Positions 9,885 to 20,985 of a DNA stretch of 64,000 bases are shown piece by piece. The position numbers and the translations under genes were made by a program. The notes under the pieces are model-generated. The model ran no database searches, was not told the DNA's origin, and saw only the letters and a list, made by a program, of their open reading frames with translations. How positions within the stretch are numbered: position 1 is the first letter of the stretch; every line of letters begins with the position of its first letter. This stretch comes from Simmondsia chinensis (Eukaryota; Streptophyta; Magnoliopsida; Caryophyllales; Simmondsiaceae): contig JAGTTD010000016.1 of the NCBI GenBank assembly GCA_018398585.1, positions 29,621,212 through 29,685,211 of the forward strand. Direction: 5' to 3'.

Positions 9885-10838
9885 ATGGCCGACAGCACTC
9901 GCTCTGTTTCTGAAATTCGAAGGGTTGAGGAAACCCTTACAGCTCAAATGCAGACAACAAACGAGAGGATAACTGCTCTGGAAGCCTCGATCAATCAGAA
10001 ACAGGATCGGATAACATCTGACCTGCAAGCTATGATGTTGCAACTGAGAGAATTGACTGCGGGAGGCTCACGACAGCAAGGGAGAGTGGCTGATAGTACG
10101 TCAGCTTCAACAGAACAACCAGTCGAAATGACTCCGGATGCTGTAATGCCAGAGCAACAACATCCAGCAGTAACTCCAGTAGGTAATAACAATGCCTACT
10201 CTTCTCGGCTAACTAAAGTAGAATTTCCCTTGTTTTATGGTGATAACCTCAATGATTGGTTATACTTATGTGAGCAATTCTTCACTATCGACAATACCTT
10301 AACCCATGAGAAACTTAGACTAGCATCAGTACATATGAGAGGTTTGGCATTACAGTGGCATCAAAGGTTAATGCGAACCAGATATACTGAATTCTTGCCT
10401 TCATGGGAGGAATATGTGAGAGCATTACAAAATAGGTTTGGCAATCCGTATGAGGACCCTGTGTCAGAGTTAATGAACCTGAAGCAAGAGGGATCTGTTT
10501 CTGATTATTTGGCTCGTTTTGATGCTGTTGCGGTTCGGGTGGATCTGAATGAAAGACAACTAGTAAGCTGTTTACTATCGGGGCTGAGGAAGGACATTGA
10601 GATGGATGTACGCGCTAGCAATCCCTCACACCTATAGCAAGCAGTGTGCCTAGCCAAATTAGCAGAAGCTAAAATGGAGGCATTATCTAAACAACTCAAG
10701 TCTCAACGAGCTGGGTTGCTGCCCACTCCTACTCATCTTAAGCCCAACCTTAATCATGGACGTGGCTCTTGGGGAAGGCATCACATCACCAGGACAGGGT
10801 CTGACTCAGGAGGAGCTGTAGAGCTCATAGAACGATGA
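9885..10838 (+). pseudogene. Chromovirus gag with amber interruption
   Basis: The ATG at 9885 starts a frame beginning MADSTRSVSEIRRVEE, with a predicted coiled coil (about residues 1-60) and then the gag domain (FYGDNLNDWLYLCEQFF, RGLALQWHQRLM, FGNPYEDPVSELMNLKQ, YLARFDAVAVRV). A TAG at 10635-10637 interrupts it and the same frame then continues to 10838 (AEAKMEALSKQLKSQ). The zinc knuckle lies in the next frame at about 10877-10920. In an active element the product is the particle shell protein. Confidence 0.88.
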
Positions 10839-13800
10839 AGAGAACAGAACTACAAGAGAGGAGAGCTAAGGGACTTTGCTACTTTTGTGACAAAAAGTTC
10901 GAACCGGGACACAGGTGCAAGAACAAATCACCCCAGCTCTTTATCATTGAGGCTGAAGAAGACATCGAGGAAGAGCCTCCTGATGCTGAGACAGTAGAAT
11001 CAGAAGAAGTAATGGAAGGGGACTCAGCAGCACAAATTCCTCTTCATGCATTATTGGGAGAACAACACTTCCAAACATTGAGAATTACTGGAATGGTGGG
11101 GAAGCGAGCCTTGCAGATATTAGTAGATTCAGGATCTACGCACAATTTTGTAGATGTTGCTCTCACACCCAAGCTGGGAAAAGTGGTGACCGCAACAAAC
11201 CCACAAGTAATTACAGTGGCTGATTGCAGTAGCATGGTTTGCAGCTCCAGTTGTAAGAACCTGACCTGGACAATGCAAGGACACACGTATCAGGCATATT
11301 TTATGCTCATTTCCCTTGGAGGTTGTGACATGGTTTTGGGGATAGAATGGTTGTCTACCTTAGGTGATATCACTTGCAACTTTAAAGAACTCAAGATGGA
11401 ATTCTATGTAGAAGATCAAAGAAGAACACTGCGAGGACAATCAACCAAGAGCTGCCAGGTCATTGGGGTGAAAGCTATCTCCAAGGCCCTTTCCGAAGCT
11501 CCTTTCATTGCTCTATTACAAGTAGTTCTCACTGACAGCAAGCAGAATGAGTCACCAGCAGCAACAGTTGAGACTTCTGTTGCAGAACCTGAGCCGATAG
11601 CTCAATCAGCTGAAATTCAAGACCTTCTGCAGCAGTATGAGTTCTTGTTCAAGGAGCCACAACAATTACCCCCTAGCAGACCAAATTTTGATCACAAAAT
11701 CCACCTTAAAGAAGGATCTCAGCCTGTCAATAAGAGGCCTTACCGATATCCAGCAATGCAGAAGAGTATTATTAAGGATATGACACAAGAGCTCATGACT
11801 AAAGGTTACATTCAGCACAGCAATAGCCCATATGCATCATCAATTGTTCTTGTAAAGAAGAAGGACGGAGGGTGGAGGATGTGTGTGGATTACCGCGAGC
11901 TAAATCAAGCCACCATTAAGGATAGGTTCCCTATACCCTTAGTAGAGGAACTTTTAGATGAATTGGGAGGATCTAAGGTTTTCTCAAAGGTGGACCTTCG
12001 ATCTGGATACCATCAAATCAGAATGTGCCCCGATGATATTCCAAAAACAGCCTTTAAGACTCATATTGGCCACTACGAGTTTAGAGTGATGCCCTTCGGC
12101 TTCACTAATGCTCCCTCTACATTTCAATCTCTTATGAACTCAATCTTCGCACCGTTTCTCAGAAAATTTGTCCTGGTATTTTTCGATGACATTTTAATAT
12201 ATAGTCGTTCCATTGATGATCATGTAAAGCATTTGAGATCAATCTTCAATCTGCTCGAACACCATCAGCTCTATGTGAAAAAGAGTAAGTGCAACTTTGC
12301 GGTTGATCAGATCGAATACTTGGGTCATTTGATCTCATTCGAAGGGGTCACTACTGATCCAAAAAAGGTTGAAGCTGTTGCTAATTGGCCAGTCCCTTGC
12401 AACCCCAAACAATTGAGGGGATTCTTGGGATTAACAGGCTACTATCGAAGATTTGTACAAGGATTTGGAAGGATAGCCAAGCCATTGACGACTCTGCTCA
12501 AGAAAGATGAGTGAAGGTGGGATGATGAGGCTCAATTGGCATTCGAAGCTTTAAAGCAAGCCCTCTGTACTGCACCAGTTCTAGCCTTACTCGACTTCTC
12601 CAAGCGATTTGAGGTGGAAACAGATGCATGTAACATTGGTATAGGAGCTGTAGTTATGCGGGAACATCACCCTCTAGCCTATATCAGCAAGCATCTTAGT
12701 CCTAAATAGCAGCTACTTTCGGTGTATGAAAAAGAGCTATTGTCCGTGGTCTATGCTGTTAAAAAATGGCATCAATACTTGATAAACAACACCTTCATCA
12801 TCAGGACAGATCGGAGGAGTCTCAAATATTTGCTTGAACAGAAGATCAGCACACATTTTCAACAAGTATGGCTCTCCAAGCTGCTGGGTTTCAGTTACAT
12901 CATTGAGTACAAGAAGGGTAAGGAAAATGTGGCTGCTGATGCTCTATCAAGGCTGCCTGGACAGAAGGTGGTGTGTATGATGCTCAAGGCTGTGGATAGC
13001 AACTTATATCACTTATTGCAGCTAGCATGGCAATCGGATCCCCATCTGCAGAAGATCATACAGCAGCTGCAGAACAGCCCTCAAGCTCACCCTCGTTATA
13101 CCTGGCAGCATGATCAGTTAATGAGGAAAGGCAGATTAGTGGTTGGTCGAGATGAAAAGCTGAGGAAAAAAATCTTGCACTGGCTTCATGAATCACCAAG
13201 TGGCGGTCATTCAGGAAGAGAAGCTACCTTAAGGAGAATTAAATCCCTTTTTTTTTCTGGAAGGGAATGAGCAAGATAGTGAAGGAATATATCCGACAGT
13301 GTGTGATTTGCCAAACATGTAAATACGACAATCAAGCTTCTCCGGGCCTTCTCCAACCACTACCTAGACCTCAGACTGTTTGGACAGAGGTGTCTATGGA
13401 TTTCATCGAAGGACTTCCAAGGTCCTTTGGAAAGGATGTAATATTTGTGGTCGTCGATAGGCTCAGCAAGGCAGCACATTTCATAACCTTAGCTCAACCT
13501 TACTCTGCAATGGAAGTGGCCCAGGCTTACATGGACCATGTCTACAAACTCCACGGCCTCCCAAGCACCATAGTTAGTGATCGAGACCCGGTCTTTCAGA
13601 GTGATTTTTGGCAAGCACTATTCTCTATCCAAGGGGTTGATCTACAATTGTCCACTGCCTACCACCCTCAAACTGACGTCCAAACCAAAGTGGTCAATAG
13701 AGGGCTTGAGACTTACTTACGTTGTATGTGTTGCTCCCATCCCTCTCATTGGTCTAGGTGGCTCCCACTAGCTGAATGGTGGTACAACACCACCTAGCAC

Positions 13801-14426
13801 ACATCAATTCAGAAGACTCCATATGAAGCGATTTATGGGCAACCTCCACCATTACACATACCTTATCTGCCCGAAGAAAGTAAGGTAGAAATAGTAGACC
13901 GAAGTTTGCAGAAAAGGGAGGAAATGATCAATACCATCAAATTTCACTTGAAGCGAGCTCAAAACAGGATGGTTCAAATTGCAAATCGCAGAAGATCTGA
14001 CCGGAATTTCAAATGGGTGATTGGGTCTACTTGAAGATCCTACCTTACAGACAGCTTACATTTGCCCACCGTAGCAATCACAAATTAGCACCCAAATACT
14101 ATGGACCTTTTCAGGCAATTGGCATCGTTGGCAAGGTAGCTTACAAGTTGGCCTTACCATCGAATGTCAAGATCCATGATGTATTTCACGTATCACAACT
14201 GAAAATCCATCAGGGACCCTTACGAAATCAACCTCTTGCGATTCCACATGACTGGGAAGAACTTCCCAGAAAACAACCTGAAGTGATTTTGGACAGGGGA
14301 ATAGTGAGGAGGGGCCATCGTGCAGCTACCAAGGTCTTGGTTAAGTGGATGGGCTTGCCAAGGGAAGAAGTCACATGGGAATTTTTGCATGACCTTCAAC
14401 TCAAATTTCCAGATTTTCATCCTTGA
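10835..14426 (+). pseudogene. Chromovirus pol (knuckle, protease, RT, RNase H, integrase, chromodomain)
   Basis: The first open part (to 12514) holds the knuckle CYFCDKKFEPGHRC, the protease core LVDSGSTHNFVD and an RT with an intact catalytic box VFFDDILIYS (about 12177-12206). Then come a TGA at 12512-12514, RNase H (VETDACNIGIGAV) with a TAG at 12707-12709, and integrase N-terminus. A T-run frameshift falls at about 13247-13262, and the integrase core (VSMDFIEGLPR, IVSDRDPVF) ends with a stop at 13795-13797. The block after HPQTD reads VQTK, so the catalytic Glu is Lys. After another frameshift, 14013-14426 gives HDVFHVSQLK and a C-terminal chromodomain (VLVKWMGLPREEVTWE), which in this group targets integration to chromatin. 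Relative to element 1 it is far better preserved. Confidence 0.92.
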
Positions 14427-14441
14427 GGACAAGGATGTCCT

Positions 14442-14456
14442 CAAGGGGAAGGGTGT
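14442..14456 (+). promoter_or_regulatory. Polypurine tract
   Basis: The purine-rich AAGGGGAAGGG stretch lies directly before the 3' LTR, where it would prime plus-strand synthesis. It is preceded by the hairpin-like CCTTGAGGACAAGG. Confidence 0.85.
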
Positions 14457-14778
14457 TGATACAGGCTATTACACATTTTATTAGATTAATTCAATTTCAG
14501 TTTTTCTCTCTCACTTGCAATTGGTTATAATTAGTTATTTTTCCTGTTTTATTCCTGACAAGTTGGTTACGGGCTCAAGAGGTGTTGCTGGCGTGAGCTC
14601 CCTCCTTCTTCTACTTATATATAGAATAGTTGTAATGTTGGAAGATTATGAATGAAAATATAAACATTTCCCTTCTCTATCTTCTGCATTCTGTTCTTCC
14701 TCTCTATTCTGCTTTCTGGTTCTTCAATTGTGCTGGATTTTTATCATAAATTCCTATCAATAAATTTAAACCCTATCA
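14457..14778 (+). repeat. 3' LTR of the chromovirus
   Basis: 322 bp, TG...CA. It differs from the 5' LTR by about nine substitutions and one 7-bp deletion by hand count, about 3 percent. Confidence 0.93.
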
Positions 14779-14783
14779 GGTTG

Positions 14784-16643
14784 TGTCGAATCGTCTCCAG
14801 CCAACTCCTCGTTGGCCTGCCCCTCCCTCTTCTGCCTAACGTAGTATGTATCTGTTCACATCTCCTGACTGGAGCTGTGGTCGGTCTCCTGCTAACATGT
14901 CCAAACCATCTCAAGCGGTGCTCCTTCCATTTATCCTCGATCGAGGCTACACCCAATTTATCTCTTATAACGTCGTTCTTGATCCTATCCTTCCTTGTGT
15001 GGCCACACATCCAGCACAACATCCTCATCTCTGCCACCTTCATCCTCTGTATTTGATTTTGTTGCATTGGTCGACACTCTGCCCCATACAACATAGCCGG
15101 TCTCACTATCGTTCTGTAGTATTTTTCCTTTAGCTTTAGCGGGAACTTTCTATCACAAAGCACCCCAGAGGCCATCCTCCGCTTCTGCCAGCCTACATTA
15201 ATCATGTTGTTGACATCCTCGTCCACCTCACCGTTCTGCTGTATCATGGAACCCAAGTTTCTGAAACTCTCCTTACTCGATATGATCTCTGATTTTATCT
15301 TGACCTCCTCCGTACTAGTCGCGATGGAATGGCCGAATTTGAGTTCCATGTACTCGGTCTTAGATCTGCTAATCCGTAATCCCTTCGTTTCCAAAGTGCT
15401 TCTCCACAATTCTAGCTTCTCATTTATGTCCGCTTGGGAGTCCCCCACCAAAACTATGTTATCTGGAAAAAGCATACACCAAGGCACCTCACCTTGAATG
15501 TGTCTAGTGAGCTCATCCATCACTATAATGAATAAAAAGGGACTCAAGGCAGAACCTTGGTGTACCCCGACTATAATAGGAAAGGTGTTTGTTTCCCCTT
15601 CCACGGTGCGCACATTAGTTTGTGCATACTCATACATGTCTCTAATGGCCCGGATATATGGCATGGGAATGCCTCTCCTACTCAAAATCCCCCATAGGAC
15701 CTCTCTTGGCACCCTATCATATGCCTTCTCCAAATCAATGAAAGCCATGTGGAGGTCCTTTTGTCTCTCCCTGTACTACTCTATCTCCCAGGTAAAAACC
15801 CGAATTGGTTCTCGGACACCTCCGTCTGTTGCCATAGCCTCCTTTCTATGACTCTCTCCCACAGCTTGAGGGTATGGCACATTAGTTTGAGCCCCCGATA
15901 GTTGGAGCAACTTTGGATGTTGCCTTTGTTCTTGTAGATTGGGATCAGTGCGCTCTTCTGCCATTCGTCAGGCATCTTCTTCCCCATAAGGATTTGGTTA
16001 AATAATTTAATTAGCCAACTTATGCTCCTCTGTCCAAGACATTTCCATAGCTCAATGGGTATTCCATCTGGGCCAACTACTCTTCCCCTTCCCATATGTT
16101 TCAGGGCTACCTTGATCTCCTTTGGTGTAATACGCCTACAATAGCAATAGTTCTGATACTCCTCCGGTATCTGGAGGTCGCCTAGATCTATCTCTGTATC
16201 CCCCTGGTTGTTGAACAGATTGTGGAAGTAAGCTTTCCATCTAGCTTTAATTAGTTGCCCTTCCACTAGCACCTGTCCATTTTCTCCTTTTATGCACTTT
16301 ACTTGCTCTAAGTCCCTCATCTTCCTTTCTTTTGCTCTGGCGATTTTGTATATATCCCTGGTTCCCTCCTTGGTATCCAGCCTCTTGTAGAACTCCTCAT
16401 ATGCTCTTGATTGTGCCTCTCTGGCTGCTTTCTTTGCTTCTTTCTTGGCTTGCTGATATTGACATCGCTTTTCCTCTTTTCCACCACGCTCCCACTCCTT
16501 AAACAAGTCTCGTTTCGCCTTAATCCTCTGTTGGACTTCCTCGCACCACCACCTTGACTCTCTGTTGATAGTTGCCCCGCCCTTTGGCTCACCCAGAACT
16601 TCACGTGCCAGTCCCCTAATCCTTTGGGCCAGTTTGCTCCACA
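14784..16643 (-). pseudogene. RTE LINE reverse transcriptase pseudogene
   Basis: Two long minus frames (16644-15781 and 15748 leftwards) cover the RT. Recognisable blocks are VVGPDGIPIELWKC, NYRGLKLM, QFGFLPGR, MAFIDLEKAYDRVPREV and VHQGSALSPFLFIIVMDEL. The catalytic box reads MLFPDNIVLVG where the family has F-A-D-D, so the centre is destroyed. Between QFGFLPGR and the DLEKAYD block about a dozen residues are deleted and the frame shifts at about 15750-15790. The C-terminal RTE domain (MRMLCWMCGHTRKDRIKND, then RWFGHVSRRP) runs to the gypsy insertion and resumes at 9499 with a further stop. The domain order is RTE-clade, without an L1-type C-terminal zinc finger. Confidence 0.88.
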
Positions 16644-16826
16644 CTACCCACTTAATATATACAGATAATATTATTACAAAAAATTATCATTTAGGTATTT
16701 TTATATTTATTTATTTATTATTTAAATATTCTAATGTTTAAAATTCTTAATGAAATATATCTTGAAATGTTGTTGAAATTGTGATTAAAGCCGAAACAAA
16801 CTCCCACATCATATGATAAGCTTTCT

Positions 16827-17215
16827 TTGTACATGCGTTCAACTTTGATCGAATCCTACTCAACAGATGCTAATCCACATTTTGATATTTTGCAATTGTG
16901 GAATTCAAATAAAATCCAATATCCCTTGCTTTCCACCACAACACTCAATATACTAACATGTCCGGTGTCTACAGTAGCATCGGAGTCTGCTTTTAATGCA
17001 GTTACTAGATTGGTTGGATCAAAGATAGTGAAGCTAGCACCGGCCACATTAGAAATGTAGGTGCTCTCGGTGCTCTTGAAGGACTGGATGACTATAGCAG
17101 ATAGAAACCAAGACCGTCTGAAATTGGAATCATCAAGCGATGAAGACGACAATGCTAGCTCCAGTACAAGTACAGCACCAACCGTAGCAAGTTTAGATTA
17201 ATTTATTTATATTGT
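16827..17215 (+). pseudogene. hAT transposase C-terminal dimerisation domain remnant
   Basis: The frame reads HFDILQLWNSNKIQYPLLS, then PVSTVASESAFNAVTR and SKIVKLAPATLE, the conserved hATC block found at the C-terminus of plant hAT transposases. A TAG near 17058 and further stops break it. The original codons continue weakly to the acidic tail near 17150. Non-functional. Confidence 0.8.
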
Positions 17216-17412
17216 TATACTTTTATTTTCTTATAATATATTTTCTTTTATAAAATATATTTGTAATTTTGTATTGCTCTATTATATTATTATAGTTGTA
17301 TTTTTAATAAGATATAATACATTTTATTTCATGAAACATATTTATAATTATAATTATATTATATTATATGTTATATTATTTATCAATAAATTATAATTAT
17401 TTTTAATCAAAA

Positions 17413-17417
<5 letters not shown>

Positions 17418-17447
<30 letters not shown>
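17418..17447. repeat. (TA)n microsatellite
   Basis: About 15 TA units within the AT-rich 3' untranslated part of the hAT fragment. Confidence 0.9.
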
Positions 17448-17448
<1 letters not shown>

Positions 17449-17574
17449 GTCCAAAAAAAATAAAAATAAAAACCAGGCCGGGCAGGGCCCAACACCGAGC
17501 CTGGGTTTGGGCCGTTCTCCACTGGGCCAAGGTTAGGTCCAGGTCCGGCCCCTAGCCACCTCTATTGTAAATAA

Positions 17575-17830
17575 TTAGTTTTACAAGATAGAATGGTGTG
17601 CAAATACTGTGACATTAGTGCCGTACATTACAGTAATAAGACAATTGAATGGTGTGCTTTCAAATGTCTCGACAACTTTTTTTCTTTTTTTAATAATTAA
17701 AAGGATAAGGTGAAACCAAACATGCAGTGAAGTGTAAATATTGAGCACGTGACTTCAATTATTTGTGTACCGTTTTACTTTAATATTTTGTCTGCTTTCC
17801 CCTCTTGTCTTGTATTGTCCCTTATAAATT
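17575..17830 (+). repeat. Dispersed flank repeat (inverted partner of 4535-4725)
   Basis: Matches 4535-4725 in inverse orientation and, more weakly, 46725-46865. No coding potential. It contains the phrase 'acaattgaatggt', shared by all copies. Confidence 0.6.
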
Positions 17831-17944
17831 AAAATCAGAAAAAAGCTACAAGGTACCAGGGAAATTGCACGAAAAGAATATAATTAAAATACGATTTTAT
17901 AATTTTATTAATCCAATTTCAATTCTACCAACTTAAATAAAGCA

Positions 17945-18440
17945 ACATTTTTAGTGTTCCAATTGTTAAGAAATCATCTTTCTTAAAAGTTTAAATTGAT
18001 AGGTGAAGGCCCAAGTATAGTATTATACTCTAACATGCCCCCACAAGCGAATGCCAATTGGTTTTGAAGCGCGGATAGTGCACAGGCCCACCTCACACCC
18101 TGTGCTTAAATTGTTTAATATTGAAAGTGGAGGTTGCAGAGATTCGAACTAATGACCTCGTGGTCAACCTAGCTCTGATACCATGTCAAGGAACCATCTT
18201 TCCCAAAAGCTTAAGTTGATGGGTGAAGGCCCAAGAATAATTTTATACTCTAACACCAAGGGCTCTCGCCTAAGCAGGATCTGGGGAGTGGATGTGCGCA
18301 GCCTTCCCCCTTCAGGGTGCTGCCCTGAAGAGAGGCTATATCCAAGTACTCTCAACCTGAGGGGTGAGGACTTCACAGGATGTCACCCATCCTGGTACTA
18401 CTCTCGCCCAAGCACGCTTAACTCCTGGTACTACTCTCGT
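17945..18440 (-). mobile_element. 5S rRNA-derived SINE, copy a, pierced by a TRIM
   Basis: On the minus strand the right part (18256-18440) reads 5S-like sequence (aggatgtcacccatcctggtactactctcgcc on plus, i.e. the C-box and IE region) followed by the RTE-like tail. The final tail bases 'agtgttccaa' are found left of the TRIM at 17954-17962. So the TRIM at 17964-18255 inserted into the SINE tail. A local repeat of 'ctcctggtactactctcg' extends the 5S head. See copies b, c, d, e and g. Confidence 0.72.
17964..18255 (-). mobile_element. TRIM (terminal-repeat retrotransposon in miniature), copy 1
   Basis: Two 72-bp direct terminal repeats (17964-18035 and 18184-18255), both TG...CA, flank a 148-bp core. 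On the minus strand the core starts with a primer site TGGTATCAGAGCTAGG next to the LTR and ends with a G-rich tract (TGTGGGGGCA) next to the other LTR. Flanks ccaat / ccaag form a 4/5 target duplication. No coding capacity, so it would need an autonomous LTR element for mobility. Confidence 0.85.
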
Positions 18441-18544
18441 CAAAGTACACTTAAACTTTCTTAAATTTGTGGCCCACTGTACCTACTATTAGACTATTAT
18501 AATATTGAAGACCTTACTAATATAAACCCCAAATACCTAATTTG

Positions 18545-18882
18545 GGAACGTATCAAATAGGTACTGATGCCTTTCAACGGTCGAAATTCTACCCACGTAA
18601 TATATATGGATAATATTATTAAAAATTATTATTTATGCATTTTAATATTTAATCATTTATTATTTCGATACTTTGATGTTTAAAAATCTATAATTAAGTT
18701 TCTTAAATTTTATCAATCAAGTACACTTCTTTAAAAATTTGATAGGTATTGGTTAAAAAATGCTAAAATAACACATAATTAGACAATATATAAATATATT
18801 CGTTAGAATTTGATAATTTTTACAAAAAAAATGCTAAAATGACAAATGATTTCAACAGTATATGGGTAGTTTATATCCAAAG
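18545..18882 (+). repeat. Kunitz-flank repeat R2
   Basis: Starts 'ggtactgatgcctttcaacgg', includes 'aattctacccac', 'tttatcaatcaagta', and ends near 'atatgggtagtttat'. Homologues: 8940-9017 plus 16644-16763 (split by the LINE), 33420-33472 plus 35756-36070 (split by foldbacks), and 47586-47880. Confidence 0.65.
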
Positions 18883-18884
18883 AG

Positions 18885-19115
18885 GGGACCAACACGCAAA
18901 CACCAGATCCCATTAGAACTCCGAAGTTAAGGATGCTTAGGCGAGAGTAATATTAGGATGGGTGACCTCCTGGAAAGTCTTCACCCCTCAGGTTTGGAGT
19001 ACGCGGAAGCAGTCTTTCTTCATGGTAGCACCCTAAAGGGGGAAGGCTGCGTCCATCTACCCCCTAGACCTTGCTTAGGCGGGAGTCCTTGGGGCACTGG
19101 GAATGTTAAATGTTG
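18885..19115 (+). mobile_element. 5S rRNA-derived SINE, copy b
   Basis: From about 18900 to 18975 the sequence follows plant 5S rRNA closely: ccagatcccattagaact, cgaagttaaggatgctta (A-box), gcgagagtaat (IE) and aggatgggtgacctcctgg (C-box). It then runs into the RTE-like tail (aagggggaaggctgcg, ccttgcttaggcgggag, ggcactgggaatgtt). Near-duplicate flanks ttatatccaaa / ttataaccaat are consistent with a target duplication. Confidence 0.82.
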
Positions 19116-19231
19116 CTTATAACCAATTATCAAAAGTTACATTAAGTATAAAACTGGTGACTTACCATGCAAAGCTATATTGCAACAATTAGGACTGCAT
19201 CCAAGAATTGATAGAGAATTGATGAAGAATT

Positions 19232-19263
<32 letters not shown>

Positions 19264-19550
19264 GGGTTAGAAGAGAAGTAGAAGAGGAAGAAGAAGTAAG
19301 AGAGTATAGAAGAAGATTAGAGTATATTTCATTTTGGATGATTTACTTTTATACAACTATTATGTATTTATAGAGTATGAACTAAACTAACTTTCCCTCC
19401 ATTACATTTGAACTAACTAGAACAACTTAGAACACACTAGAACATCCTAGAATAAACTAGAACACCCTAGATCAATCTAGAATATTCTAGAATAATAGCA
19501 TGTAACAATACCCCCCGCTCGACAACGACCTTGCCCTCAAGGTCGAAAAT

Positions 19551-20648
19551 CTAAGAAACAAATCTAGAACTCGTAGTAATCTTGACATCAAAGGGTTCAG
19601 TTATGAGTCCCTTGAACACTTCTCCACCAAGATCAAACGCAAACTTTTGGAGCTTGAGTGTTCCAAAGAACAAACCCGCTGCAAAATCTGGCAACAAAGT
19701 AGTCAAGATCATAGAGGTACCACGAATTAAATGAACATATTGCGGCGCCTGGTCAATGGTAATAGTAAAAACGTCTTCCTTGTTGTCTTTAACCTCAAAT
19801 GCTGAGTCTAAGAAAATAAGCTTAGTATTTCCAGCCAATGAATAGTCGGAAACAGAAACAAAACCTTCGTATTTAACTCTCAGCCATATCAGTGAATCCC
19901 GGACTACAAGAGCTGTTTTAAGTTTAACATCCTTTCTGATCAAATTGAACTCTGCTTCAATAATGTTGTTGGCTGAAACATCATTAGCCACTTTTTGAGC
20001 AAAATCATCAGACTCTGAAAAATTCACATCCATGTTTAGCTTCATATTGGCATTCTCCGCTAGCACATGTCAATGTTGCTTAGGTTGCGCAAATTGTGGA
20101 GCTTCAAGCTTATGTTCTCGGAATTCAATTCCAGAGGTTGAAATATCTCTTTCAACTCCCTTCATTGAGCAAGCATCTTTACTGTCAATAACTGTACTAG
20201 ACTTGACATGTACTTTATGTACCACATCAACCTCATTTTGTTTAAAGGGTACCGATTTTCTAGTACATGCACCTCCAATAGAACATCCCTTATTAAATGC
20301 TTGAAGCCCAACATTGAGAAATTGGATATCCAAATAGCAACATCCATCATATATAGCTCGTTCATGAAAGGAAAATGCAGAAATTGCGTTTGCTCTTGAT
20401 GGAGAGAATACCTTGTAAAGGACATCCTCTTTTATAGGATAGAAAACAAAAGTAATCATCACAGCAAGTGTCGTTTCATTAGATGCTGATCTCCTTTGAC
20501 AAATTTCACGCAAGAGATCCATAATCTGGCCTTGCTCGTTCTTGATTGAAGCAAGGTCGGCTTGCAAACCAATGATTGAATCGCTCATCAACTTGAATTG
20601 TTCCTCCGGACGAAAAAATTTGGACATGCTTTGAGTGTTGTTAGCCAT
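19551..20648 (-). pseudogene. Unrecognised ORF of the non-autonomous LTR element (one internal stop)
   Basis: The ATG at 20648 opens a single frame of 366 codons to 19551, interrupted only by a TGA at 20070-20072. The first about 50 residues (MANNTQSMSKFFRPEEQ, then LMSDSIIGLQADLASIKNEQ) look like the coiled-coil N-terminus of retrotransposon gag. The rest has no gag, zinc-knuckle or pol motif I recognise and is mixed hydrophobic/charged (for example QYVHLIRGTSMILTTLLPDF). It could be a diverged gag or captured host sequence. Function unknown. Confidence 0.6.
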
Positions 20649-20670
20649 ATTAAAAAATTACACAACACCA

Positions 20671-20687
20671 ACCTAACTCTGATACCA
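20671..20687 (-). promoter_or_regulatory. Primer binding site of the non-autonomous LTR element
   Basis: Reads TGGTATCAGAGTTAGGT on the minus strand, a few bases from the 20693-20985 LTR. It matches the initiator-Met tRNA 3' end over its first 12 bases except the final C. Confidence 0.8.
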
Positions 20688-20985
20688 AATGATGCAACAA
20701 TTAGGATTACATCCAAGAATTGATGAAGAATTAGAGAGAAAGAGAGAGAGAGAGAGAGAGAGTGAGTGTGTGTGAGTGAGAGAGATTAGGGTTAGAAGAG
20801 AAGTAGAAGAGGAAGAAGAAAAGAGAGAGCATCGGAGAAGATTGAAGTTTATTTCATTTTAGATGATCTACTTTCACAAAACCACTAACTTTCCCTCTAT
20901 TACATTTGAATTAACTAGAACACACTAGAACAATCTAGAACATCCTAGAACAATCTAGAACATTCTAGAATAATAGCATGTAACA

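Larger units (their letters stand above)
9500..14778 (+). mobile_element. Full-structure Ty3/gypsy chromodomain retrotransposon (chromovirus)
   Basis: A 5.28-kb element with both LTRs, an initiator-Met tRNA primer site, gag, protease, RT, RNase H, integrase, chromodomain and polypurine tract. The LTRs start TGATACAGG and end CCCTATCA. Flanking 5-mers are ggtta (9495-9499) and ggttg (14779-14783), a 4/5 target duplication inside the C-terminal coding part of the RTE LINE. By hand I count about nine substitutions and one 7-bp indel between LTRs, so it is relatively young. Internal stops and frameshifts make it non-autonomous now. Confidence 0.95.
9018..16643 (-). mobile_element. 5'-truncated RTE-type LINE, split by a Ty3/gypsy insertion
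   Basis: A minus-strand non-LTR element. Its 3' end is an RTE-style (TTG)n tail, seen as caa repeats at about 9018-9045. Its 5' end is truncated at 16643, upstream of the RT, so the endonuclease is missing. Both sides carry the 14-bp duplication CTACCCACTTAATA (9004-9017 and 16644-16657), which proves insertion as a unit. The body is interrupted by a complete LTR element at 9500-14778. The last about 120 bp before the tail, around 9060-9130, share sequence with the tails of the 5S-derived SINEs in this window. Confidence 0.88.
16764..17564 (+). mobile_element. 3' end of a hAT transposon
   Basis: The fragment begins where the repeat shared with 35756-36070 is interrupted ('atatcttga' then new sequence). 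It carries the hAT dimerisation domain and then GC-rich subterminal phrases (GGCCGGGC, GGGCC). It ends in CTAGCCACCTCTA, the inverted form of the TAGAGGTGGC terminus at 57250. The 5' part is missing. Confidence 0.8.
19181..20985 (-). mobile_element. Non-autonomous LTR retrotransposon with an unrecognised ORF
   Basis: Two direct repeats (19181-19507 and 20693-20985, TG...CA) enclose about 1.2 kb. On the minus strand a primer site TGGTATCAGAGTTAGGT (20671-20687) follows the upstream LTR and a purine tract GAGCGGGGGG sits before the downstream LTR. The LTRs contain GA repeats and multiple ctagaa-type phrases. No RT, integrase or protease is present. I could not find a target duplication (tatat versus agtta). 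Confidence 0.8.

Noticed and set aside
18885..19115. Functional 5S rRNA gene
   Set aside because: The 5S similarity covers only part of the gene, lacks a faithful 5' end and 3' T-run terminator, and continues into a LINE-like tail.
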